A stretch of 34,070 nucleotides of DNA from Sphingomonadaceae bacterium (GTDB lineage Bacteria > Pseudomonadota > Alphaproteobacteria > Sphingomonadales > Sphingomonadaceae): the NCBI GenBank assembly GCA_025356175.1, contig JANXUP010000050.1, positions 1 through 34,070 of the forward strand. Direction: 5' to 3'. The stretch's first letter is position 1. Every line of letters starts with the position of its first letter. Position numbers and translations under genes: made by a program. The notes beneath the pieces were generated by a model. The model made no database searches, was not told where the DNA came from, and worked only from the letters and a program-made list of their open reading frames with translations. Shown piece by piece: positions 1 through 5,778 of the stretch.

Positions 1-57
1 CACCCGTTAAAGGTACCCTGGGGGTGGTCGGGCCGGGGGAGCGGGCCGGTGTTGCAA

Positions 58-96
58 GGCAGGGATGGATATCCCTGCCGCACCGCCGTAAGGCGG
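58..96. other. Two tandem hairpins before the tRNA-Leu remnant
   Basis: Bases 58-66 and 71-79 form a perfect 9-bp stem with a 4-base loop. Directly after it, 83-87 and 92-96 form a 5-bp GC stem around a GTAA loop. There is no following T-run on either strand, so this is not a classic intrinsic terminator. It may end a transcript entering from the left, which lies outside the window, or be a processing structure just ahead of the tRNA remnant. I see no gene in bases 1-104. Confidence 0.4.
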
Positions 97-104
97 CAAG
101 CAAC

Positions 105-142
105 GCGGACGTGGCGGAATGGTAGACGCCGGGGACTTAAAA
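105..142 (+). pseudogene. 5' half of a tRNA-Leu(UAA), truncated after the anticodon loop
   Basis: The segment reads as the acceptor 5' strand (GCGGACG), a D-arm (GGCGGAA..GGTAGACGC), an anticodon 5' stem GGGGA and the loop CTTAAAA with anticodon TAA. It is colinear with the intact tRNA-Leu that begins at 186. The 3' strand of the anticodon stem (TCCCC expected), the variable arm, the T-arm and an acceptor strand CGTCCGC are all missing, and no matching 3' half was found in the window. The anticodon loop is uninterrupted, so this was an intron-free copy. The break right after the loop is the kind of scar left by integration or recombination inside a tRNA gene. It cannot give a working tRNA. 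Confidence 0.75.
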
Positions 143-185
143 GTTGGCTTCATCTATCACACCGGTTAGGGGCGTGATTGGCATT

Positions 186-512
186 GCGGGCGTGGCGGAA
201 TTGGTAGACGCAACGGACTTAAGCCAGATTGAGTGCTCGCGGGGAAACCTGCGATGCAGAACTGCTCAAATTCGGGGAACCCTGTCAGATGGCGATCCCG
301 AGCCAAGCCGCAGCGCGAAAGCACTGCGGAAGGTGTAGAGACTAGACGGGCAGCACCTACCCTTCGGCCCAGCCGGAGCATGGTGAAGGGATAGTCCAGA
401 CCACAAACGCCCCAGCCCGATTAAGGGTGCCGGGCGGCGGTGAAAGCCGTAGCTGGTATGAAAATTCGTTGGGCTTTTGCCCGTGTGGGTTCGATTCCCA
501 CCGCCCGCACCA
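186..512 (+). tRNA. tRNA-Leu(UAA), interrupted by a group I intron
   Basis: The exons are 186-220 and 461-512, giving an 87-nt mature tRNA with an encoded CCA end. Acceptor strands GCGGGCG and CGCCCGC pair fully. The D-arm, a long variable arm (TGGGC-TTTT-GCCCG) and the T-arm (GTGGG-TTCGATT-CCCAC) are all present, as expected for a class II leucine tRNA. Anticodon stem ACGGA pairs with TTCGT using one G-U pair. The joined anticodon loop is CTTAAAA, anticodon UAA, read by removing 221-460. Without splicing no cloverleaf forms, so function depends on the intron. If the remnant at 105 was the host's own copy, this gene may be the only UAA-leucine tRNA at this locus. Confidence 0.93.
221..460 (+). 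ncRNA. Group I self-splicing intron (IC3-like) in the tRNA-Leu anticodon
   Basis: The 240-nt intron lies between U34 and A35 of the anticodon, the position used by the cyanobacterial and plastid tRNA-Leu(UAA) introns. Group I signs: the 5' exon ends in U220, which can form the P1 wobble with G231 (exon 218-220 pairs with GAG at 231-233). P, Q, R and S type core blocks occur near 273-283, 293-309, 333-349 and 388-397, and P7 forms between 340-344 and 392-396. The last intron base is G460 (omega-G). Block order and wording closely follow the cyanobacterial tRNA-Leu intron as I recall it. There is no room for a homing endonuclease gene. Bacterial tRNA introns of this class are also known in tRNA-Arg and tRNA-Ile of proteobacteria; a tRNA-Leu case in a sphingomonad-like genome is less expected. 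Confidence 0.9.
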
Positions 513-753
513 GCTATCTTTGAGCACCGTCCGACAAGTCCGCTGTACGGTGGACCGGATTGTACCTGAGTGGGGTAAAGCGGGCCGAACGGAACGCACT
601 CCGCTCCTGCGAAATGACAACCAAACGGTATTGTCATGCTGGCCATTGGCATCCCCAACCGGGTGCGGCCATCGCCTCAAATCAACGCCGCGAAGCGCCT
701 CTCGTTCGCTCAATCCACCCATGCGGCTTTGAGAGTGCGGTGAATAGGCCCGC
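513..753. other. Non-coding stretch after tRNA-Leu
   Basis: No convincing gene is seen here. A weak stem (525-530 with 547-552) just after the CCA end could assist tRNA 3' processing or termination. Open frames in this stretch read through the tRNA and have no recognisable product. Confidence 0.4.
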
Positions 754-780
754 TAATCTCCGCATGATGTGCGGAGATTA
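754..780. repeat. Perfect 11-bp inverted repeat with a 5-base loop
   Basis: TAATCTCCGCA at 754-764 pairs with TGCGGAGATTA at 770-780. The repeat begins 9 bases past the stop codon of the truncated gene at 789-1601. No T-run follows on either strand, which argues against a simple rho-independent terminator. Short palindromes of this kind are also found as ends or crossover sites of mobile elements, so it may mark an element boundary. That role is inference. Confidence 0.6.
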
Positions 781-788
781 TAGCTCCA

Positions 789-1601
789 TCATACGATTGA
801 TGGCTCGGATCTTGACCGTCTGGCCCCTGCCCGTTCGGTCGGCAGCCGGGCGCGAAGATCGAGACCGCAAACGGTCAAGCGTAGCGCACCCGGCATGCGC
901 GTCATGATCGCATCGGCTGCTTCCCCAAGAAAGGTGATCAGTCCTGCGAAATCGAGCGACACTGATGTATCGGGATGCGTCCAGTGCCGGTCAGTCGAGA
1001 TAGTGATCATCAGGCAGCCAGCACGGCAATTGTCTGCCGCCATATATTTGGTGACGAGCTGGTCAGCGAGAGTGTCACGCAAATCTTTCGCTGAACGACC
1101 CTTCTCACCTATTTTGAGTTCGATCACAGCCTGTTGATCGACCGCTGTCGACCGGAACCGGATATCGGTCTCTTTCTCGTCAGCTGTGGCTGCCTCCTGG
1201 TCGATGTTATAAGCGTTGCGAGCCGAAGCCTTTAGCGAACGCGCAATTTCACGCCGCATTATACGTTCGTCGGCGATAAGCCCCCATGCCTCGCGCGGCG
1301 ATACGTCTTCAAGCAGCAATTCCTGCAAATCGTCGAGCCGGTCCGTGAGCAGATCGAACATCTGATCGCGGGTGCGCGGCGCTGTCTCACACGTTGAACC
1401 GATCCGCGCGACCTCGTTTTCCGCGATTGCAGGCCCATCGACTTCGATTGCAGCTGTTTCCAGCGCGAGGGCACCGATGCGATTCCGCAAATGTGCCAGC
1501 AACGGATCGGCGGCAAGTGTAAGTTTCGCCGCCCAGCCGTCGGAGCCTTTCAACGACAACAGCGCTTCGAGGATTTGAGGGCGGCGCGGGCGGCCGGCTT
1601 T
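789..1601 (-). pseudogene. C-terminal fragment of a large protein with a PD-(D/E)xK-like motif
   Basis: The reading frame is open from an in-frame stop at 1602-1604 down to the TGA at 789, about 270 codons. It has no ATG or good ribosome site near its beginning (only a TTG at 1559), and from about 1575-1600 the sequence changes character. It therefore looks like the tail of a longer gene cut by a rearrangement. The C-terminal half holds VIELKIGEKGRSAKDLRD followed by a mixed alpha/beta stretch with a hydrophobic strand (GCLMITI). The E-x-K on a strand after an upstream acidic region is typical of restriction-endonuclease-like folds. I recall similar C-terminal domains at the end of large bacterial P-loop or NACHT-like proteins, but the N-terminal part is missing here, so no function is assigned. 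Confidence 0.5.
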
Positions 1602-2061
1602 TTATCTGAGGCCATCGGCCGAGGCCTTCGCCGACGTCCTGACCGACCTGTTCAGCGCTGGCGTACGGGCCTGGGCGATGCTCGATTGGGACGTGGAGCG
1701 GCTCTATGCGAAGCTGGGCTACGGCTACGCGATCGCGTTGGCCGGCGCGGGATCGCCTCAAGTCGTCCACCGCATGCACGACCGTCGGCTTCACTTCGAG
1801 CGCCAACTCGGACTGTGGTGACCGCTCCCTGATCGCCGAGCTGATCAGTCTGCGCCCCGAAGTCAGCGTGGTAGTGCTGTAATGGGGAGGCCCTGCGCCG
1901 CCCAGCTGTTCACCGTGGAATAGGTCAGCGGGTGGTGTCAGTCGAACGGCAACCGGTGTCTGGTAAGGCGCAACTCCCCTCAACACCACCTCAGATCGGC
2001 ATTGAGCCCATCCATCGCCTCGAACACCGCGTCGGTCTCGCGCTCGTCGAGCAACTCCTTG
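1575..2061. other. Patchwork of short gene remnants
   Basis: No intact gene is present. On the plus strand one frame (about 1585-1821) encodes a fragment with FADVLTDLFSAGVRAW and ends in TGA at 1819. An overlapping frame continues as a second fragment ending ISLRPEVSVVVL with TAA at 1880. On the minus strand about 1987-2086 encodes another short tail containing KELLDERETDAVFEAMDGL. None of these is a family I recognise. Their abrupt starts, frame changes and position between broken mobile genes suggest serial insertions and deletions. Confidence 0.4.
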
Positions 2062-2279
2062 ACGATGGTGTACGCGTGCGTCTCCACCGAGGACCAGAAC
2101 TTGGAAATTCAGCGCGATCGGCTCTCGGTGGCTGGTTGTGAAATGATGTTTGAGGAGAAAATATCGGGGCCGTTCGTGGCCGGCCCGAGCCCGAAAAGCT
2201 GATGGGGCACCTGCGCAAAGACGGCGTTTTAGTGGTCGCCCGCCTCGATCGTTTGGCGCGATCCACTGTGCAGGGCTGG
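2062..2279 (+). pseudogene. Serine recombinase (resolvase/invertase) fragment, frameshifted
   Basis: One frame from about 2068 reads VYACVSTEDQNLEIQRDRL and then FEEKISG, the N-terminal catalytic domain of the resolvase/invertase family (usual form xGYxRVSTxDQNLxxQ; here the arginine before VS has become cysteine). Around 2165-2175 the frame changes. The next frame continues the same domain as EKLMGHLRKDGVLVVARLDR followed by LARST, matching the conserved arginine-rich helix. After about 2279 the match stops where an IS5-type fragment begins. The first residues with the catalytic serine context are damaged and the C-terminal DNA-binding part is missing, so it should be inactive. Confidence 0.75.
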
Positions 2280-2530
2280 CCCCAATGCCTTGCCCGATGG
2301 TCCCGGTGGGGTCTTTGCCGACAGTGCCTACTGGGGCAGTCACTTCCGTGAGGCTGTTCGTGCCAACGGCGGGACGCCGCGCATCGTCGCCACCGGCATG
2401 TGGGGCCGCGACGAACAGGAGACGCTTTGCAAGCTCAAAGAATGGAACCAGCCGATCCACCGGGTGCGGGGCCGCATCGAGAAGATATTCGGGACATCGA
2501 AACGAAGCTACGGTCTGCGCCGAATGCCCT
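2272..2530 (+). pseudogene. C-terminal fragment of an IS5-family transposase
   Basis: The frame around 2290 encodes VFADSAYWGSHFREAVRANG, then GRDEQETLCKLKEWN, RGRIEKIFGT and KRSYGLRRM. This is the C-terminal third of an IS5-family DDE transposase, including the second catalytic aspartate (ADSAY) and the glutamate region (RIEKIFG). The usual continuation after YGLRRM is lost at about 2527, where another sequence takes over shortly before the IS3-type element. The N-terminal two thirds are absent; upstream is the resolvase remnant. It is a dead fragment showing that at least one element was here before later deletions. Confidence 0.8.
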
Positions 2531-2619
2531 TTCGGCGAAGCTCAGTGTCCGTCGTCAGATCATTTGGCGCAAAGTGCGGCGTAGATTAGCGGAGTGTAGG
2601 CCTCGTCTGGGGGTTGATG

Positions 2620-3597
2620 TTAGGCGGCGAACTTGCGGTGTTGCAAGCGCCGATGTTCGATGGTCTGTCGCTTGATCCTTTCCCTTCGTTTGATGATGGC
2701 GCTGGCCCTGCCGAAGTAGGCGTCGGCGGGCGTCACGTTGTTCAGGCTCTCGTGGTAGCGCAGGTGGTTATAGTGCTCGACGAACGCCTCGATCTGAGCT
2801 TCGAGGTCGCCGGGCAGGAAGTAGTTTTCCAGGAGGATGCGGTTCTTCAGGGTCTGGTGCCAGCGCTCGATCTTGCCCTGGGTCTGGGGATGCATCGGGG
2901 CACCGCGCACGTGGCTCATCTTCTGGGCCTCGATGTATTCGGCCAGTTCGCCCGCGATGTAGCTGGGGCCGTTGTCGCTGAGCAGCCTTGGCTTGTGCAG
3001 CACCGTGGCATCGCAGCCCGAGGCCTTGAGCGCGAGGTCGAGCGTATCAGTCACGTCCTCGGCTCGCATGGTGGTGCACAGCTTCCAGGCGATGATGTAG
3101 CGCGAGAAGTCGTCGAGCACGGTCGACAGGTACATCCAGCCCCAGCCGATGATCTTGAAGTAGGTGAAGTCGGTCTGCCACATCTCGTTCACCCGCTTGG
3201 TCTGGGTATGGAAGCGATCGGCCGCCTTGATCACTACATAGGCCGGGCTGGTGATCAGGTCATGGGCCTTGAGCAGGCGGTAAACCGTGGCTTCCGACAC
3301 GAAGTAGCGCTTCTCGTCGGTGAAGCGCACTGCCAGTTCCCGCGGGCTGAGCTCGGACTGCTCCAGCGCCAGCTCGATGATCTGATCATGGATGTCGGGC
3401 GGGATACGGTTCCAAACCCGGCTCGGCGCCGATGGCCGATCCTCCAGCGCCTCCGGCCCGCCTTCAAGGAAGCGATCATACCAGCGGTAGAAGGTCCGGC
3501 GCGCGATGCCGAGCTGGTCCAGCGTGCACTTGGCGGGCAGGTGCGACTGCTCGACGATCCGGATGATCTCGAGCTTCTCGGATGCGGGATACCTCAT
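2620..3597 (-). CDS. IS3-family transposase OrfB (DDE integrase domain)
   Basis: The 325-residue protein starts with a helix-turn-helix segment (LDQLGIARRTFYRWYDRF), continues with an HTH_21-like region (SEATVYRLLKAHDLI), and then the rve integrase core. The catalytic DDE set is visible as WQTDFTYF, LLSDNGPSYI and GKIERWHQTLK. It cuts and joins DNA during transposition, normally as an OrfAB fusion. Its ATG overlaps the orfA TGA (ATGA), and the orfB frame is also open upstream to an A7 run in orfA, so a fused product is possible. Length is normal for the family and no lesion is seen. Confidence 0.92.
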   Translation of the reverse strand: MRYPASEKLEIIRIVEQSHLPAKCTLDQLGIARRTFYRWYDRFLEGGPEALEDRPSAPSRVWNRIPPDIHDQIIELALEQSELSPRELAVRFTDEKRYFVSEATVYRLLKAHDLITSPAYVVIKAADRFHTQTKRVNEMWQTDFTYFKIIGWGWMYLSTVLDDFSRYIIAWKLCTTMRAEDVTDTLDLALKASGCDATVLHKPRLLSDNGPSYIAGELAEYIEAQKMSHVRGAPMHPQTQGKIERWHQTLKNRILLENYFLPGDLEAQIEAFVEHYNHLRYHESLNNVTPADAYFGRASAIIKRRERIKRQTIEHRRLQHRKFAA

Positions 3598-3980
3598 TCG
3601 TCGCCCTCCCCATCCGCGATCATGCTTTTTTTAAGCAGGCGGTTCTCGAGGGTCAGGTCGGCCACGCACTCCTTCAGCGCGCCGGCCTCGCGGCGCAGAT
3701 ACTTGACCTCGTCGGTGGTCGCGGCGCGGGCGGTGTCGCCGGCCAGGCGGCGCTTGCCCGCTTCCATGAACTCCTTCGACCATACGTAATACAGGCTCTG
3801 GGCGATGCCTTCCTTGCGGCACAGCTCGGCAATGCTGTCATCGCCGCGCAGGCCATCGAGCACGATGCGGATCTTGTCTTCGGCCGAGAAATGGCGACGC
3901 GTCTGCCGCCGGATGTCCTTCACCACCCGCTCGGCAGGGGCCTTCATCGGCGATTTTTTCAAGGAGGATTGGGGCTTCAT
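3594..3980 (-). CDS. IS3-family transposase OrfA (HTH, leucine zipper)
   Basis: The start is set at the ATG at 3980, giving 128 residues, because a purine-rich site (GAAGGAAC) lies a few bases upstream; a longer frame to 4013 would run into the terminal repeat. The protein has an HTH_Tnp_1 domain (FSAEDKIRIVLDGLRG, ELCRKEGIAQSLYYVWSKEF) and a C-terminal coiled coil (LRREAGALKECVADLTLENR) for multimerisation. OrfA binds the element ends and modulates transposition. The gene ends by a 4-bp overlap with orfB. Its start region lies in a strong hairpin described separately. Confidence 0.88.
   Translation of the reverse strand: MKPQSSLKKSPMKAPAERVVKDIRRQTRRHFSAEDKIRIVLDGLRGDDSIAELCRKEGIAQSLYYVWSKEFMEAGKRRLAGDTARAATTDEVKYLRREAGALKECVADLTLENRLLKKSMIADGEGDE
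3625..3632 (-). promoter_or_regulatory. A7G slippage tract at the orfA/orfB junction
   Basis: On the minus strand, orfA contains seven A followed by G, read in frame as AAA AAA AGC. Moving to the -1 frame here gives AAG CAT GAT and leaves an open path into orfB past its own ATG. IS3-type elements commonly make OrfAB by slippage at A-runs. The phase does not fit the classic X XXY YYZ heptamer, so single-tRNA slippage, polymerase slippage, or simple ATGA reinitiation remain possible. Confidence 0.55.
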
Positions 3981-4021
3981 CTTCGTTCCTTCGTCACTAC
4001 GACGAAGCCCCAATCCTCCTT
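3961..4021 (-). promoter_or_regulatory. 18-bp inverted repeat around the orfA start
   Basis: Bases 3961-3978 and 4004-4021 are perfect inverted copies. On the orfA transcript the ribosome site (GAAGGAAC) falls in the loop and the ATG at the stem base. A transcript entering from outside the IS would contain both arms and could fold shut, limiting transposase translation. A transcript starting inside would lack the outer arm. This type of protection is established for some other IS elements (IS10, IS50); its use here is inferred. The outer arm also overlaps the likely IS end. Confidence 0.6.
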
Positions 4022-4357
4022 AAATCACAACCTCAAATCTGTGCCATTGGTGCTGACGGGGAACATTTCGGTGACTACTCGTACTTGAGCGAAAGCCAGC
4101 GGAATCACGTCGACGTATGGAGTGACCGCCTCGAGGCAATGATTGAGCAATTTCTCGCAGAAGGGGTTCGTGACGGATCCATTGTTCCTTGCGAAACCCG
4201 CCTGGTCACAAAGCTGCTAATCGGAATGCTCATCTCACTCGCGCGCTGGACCTGGCGGGTGGAAGGCATAACCACGGATCGTCTGATGGAAGCGATCTGC
4301 GTGGCAAGTCTCAGCGGTCTGGAGGAGGATTTCTGGACTCCCTCCAAAAGTCGATAA
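4022..4357 (+). pseudogene. TetR-family regulator, C-terminal fragment cut by the IS3 element
   Basis: The frame is open from the IS3 edge to TAA at 4355, with no proper start (only TTG at 4085). Residues before that TTG (GEHFGDYSYLSE) already read like protein. The sequence LEAMIEQFLAEGVRDGSI followed by KLLIGMLISLARWTW and LMEAICVASLSGL is typical of the ligand-binding C-terminal half of TetR regulators. The N-terminal HTH is absent, and the left flank of the IS does not supply it, so the gene was deleted as well as interrupted. It converges on the sulfatase/MFS operon and may once have controlled it, which is inference. Confidence 0.7.
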
Positions 4358-4615
4358 AGAAAAGGGTCGCGGCTCCGATCAACAGAGCGAGCTAAATGAA
4401 AAGTGCTACAAAATTATTGCCGACTTTTCGCCCCTTCCTTCGATGCGGGCTGATAAGGCAATGGCACCCCAATCATATCAAGCAACGCCGCTCGGCCGCG
4501 ATAGCCTCGTGAAAATCGTTCGCCACCTAACAGCCGACTTCAAAGACCAAACGCGATCGTGGGGAGGCGGCCTCGCATCCGACTGACATCTCCCGGCCAA
4601 GAGTTGCAGCATTGA

Positions 4616-5773
4616 CTACGGCAATCGCCTATCAAGCCGCTTTGCTATGGGCAAAGCCACGGCAATAGCTGCGAGGCATACCAAGGCCCCCATTGGCCCG
4701 ATCAGCGTGTAGCCCCCGAAGTTCTGCGCGATGCCACCGGCTACAAGCGAACCGAAGCTTTGTGCCAACAACCAGGTGCCTGTTGTCATCACAGCCAAGC
4801 GGCCGCTGTCATCGATCGAGTACGCGAGCCCCAGCAGCAACGGGTAGGTCAGGAACCAACTGACATTAAAGGCAACCAATGCGGCCCCAAAGGCGGCCTC
4901 AGTGCTCACCGTTGTCAGCAGCGCGCAAGCCAGCCCGCAAGCCCCCAACGCGGCCGCCAGCGGCCAGGTTCTCGGCAGCCGCTTGACCACCACTGCCAAC
5001 GCGGCATTGCCCAGCGCGCTAACCAGGGTAGCAATGCTTTGATACCTGCCAAATTGGGTCGCCGGCAAGCCGATCGCATGAGCCGTGCGCTCCATGAACG
5101 GCCAGATTGCCAGTGTCCCGAAGGCGAACAAAGCCATCGCCGCCAGCACGCGACGCCCTTCCGCTCCAATCGGCGCGCTGGGTGCTATGGCGGTGGTATC
5201 ACCGTCAAGCCCCGTTCCTCCTGGCAGGGTCAGTGCGAGCAATCCAAGTATACACGTCAACACCGCAAGGGCTGTGAACATTCCTGCTACGCCATAATCC
5301 TTGCCGATGATCGGCAGGCCAATGTTGATCGCCGCAAACATGATCGTCTGGAAAGCTATGCCCATCGAAATCGAGCGTGCGGGATGCGCAGTGCGGCCTG
5401 CCGCCAGATTGACCGCGCTGTTCATGACCCCGAAGCCAAGGCCGGTGCCTATGCGTCCCAGCAGCAACAACGGAAAGCTTGTCATCAAGGCCGAGCTGGC
5501 CTGTGCTGTCGCTACCAGAACGGTCGCAAGCACCGCCAGAACGCGCGCGTCCATCGCCCGTGCACGCGGTGCCACCAGAAACATCGCAGCGGCATAACTG
5601 AGGGTTTCGGTCATGTTCCAGGCGCCCATGGCCGTCGGGGTAAAGCCGAAGCGGTCCATCAGGCCGCCGATCAGATAAGTGGTGAAATTGTTACCGAGAT
5701 GCGCCGCTGTCGAAGCCGCCCCGATACCGATCAGGGTGAAAGCGAAATTTCGCTGCGATTTTGCTGCGGTCAT
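4616..5773 (-). CDS. MFS transporter, probably for a sulfate ester or its product
   Basis: This 385-residue protein is almost entirely hydrophobic, with about 11-12 predicted membrane spans. The pattern is MFS-like: an early LMDRFGF loop between the first spans, the run LLLGRIGTGLGFGVMNSAVNL in the middle of the first half, and a second half starting near GRRVLAAMALFAFG. It begins 5 bases after the choline-sulfatase-like gene on the same strand, so the two very likely form one operon and share a substrate pathway. No substrate signature can be read directly. Choline sulfate uptake is often handled by ABC or BCCT systems, so an MFS partner is a less common pairing. The gene is complete with normal length. 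Confidence 0.8.
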   Translation of the reverse strand: MTAAKSQRNFAFTLIGIGAASTAAHLGNNFTTYLIGGLMDRFGFTPTAMGAWNMTETLSYAAAMFLVAPRARAMDARVLAVLATVLVATAQASSALMTSFPLLLLGRIGTGLGFGVMNSAVNLAAGRTAHPARSISMGIAFQTIMFAAINIGLPIIGKDYGVAGMFTALAVLTCILGLLALTLPGGTGLDGDTTAIAPSAPIGAEGRRVLAAMALFAFGTLAIWPFMERTAHAIGLPATQFGRYQSIATLVSALGNAALAVVVKRLPRTWPLAAALGACGLACALLTTVSTEAAFGAALVAFNVSWFLTYPLLLGLAYSIDDSGRLAVMTTGTWLLAQSFGSLVAGGIAQNFGGYTLIGPMGALVCLAAIAVALPIAKRLDRRLP

Positions 5774-5778
5774 CCTGC

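Larger units (their letters stand above)
2595..4027 (-). mobile_element. IS3-family insertion sequence (orfA + orfB)
   Basis: Two overlapping minus-strand genes, orfA and orfB, make up a typical IS3-type element of about 1.4 kb. Probable outer limits are TGTAGGCC at about 2595 and a sequence near 4021-4027 reading inward on the minus strand as TTAAGGAGGATTGGGGCTTC. The two ends share only a partial match (GGGG.TT core), so exact terminal repeats and target duplication were not fixed by eye. The right end abuts the coding frame of a TetR-type gene. The left end abuts the IS5 remnant, so the two flanks do not rebuild one gene. Both reading frames are uninterrupted, so the element could still be active. 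Confidence 0.8.

Noticed and set aside
1387..2460. 357-codon minus-strand frame across the scrap region
   Set aside because: It crosses sequences that clearly encode resolvase and transposase remnants on the other strand and shows no domain of its own.
2614..3789. 391-codon open frame on the plus strand
   Set aside because: Antisense shadow of the IS3 orfA and orfB genes; no recognisable domain.
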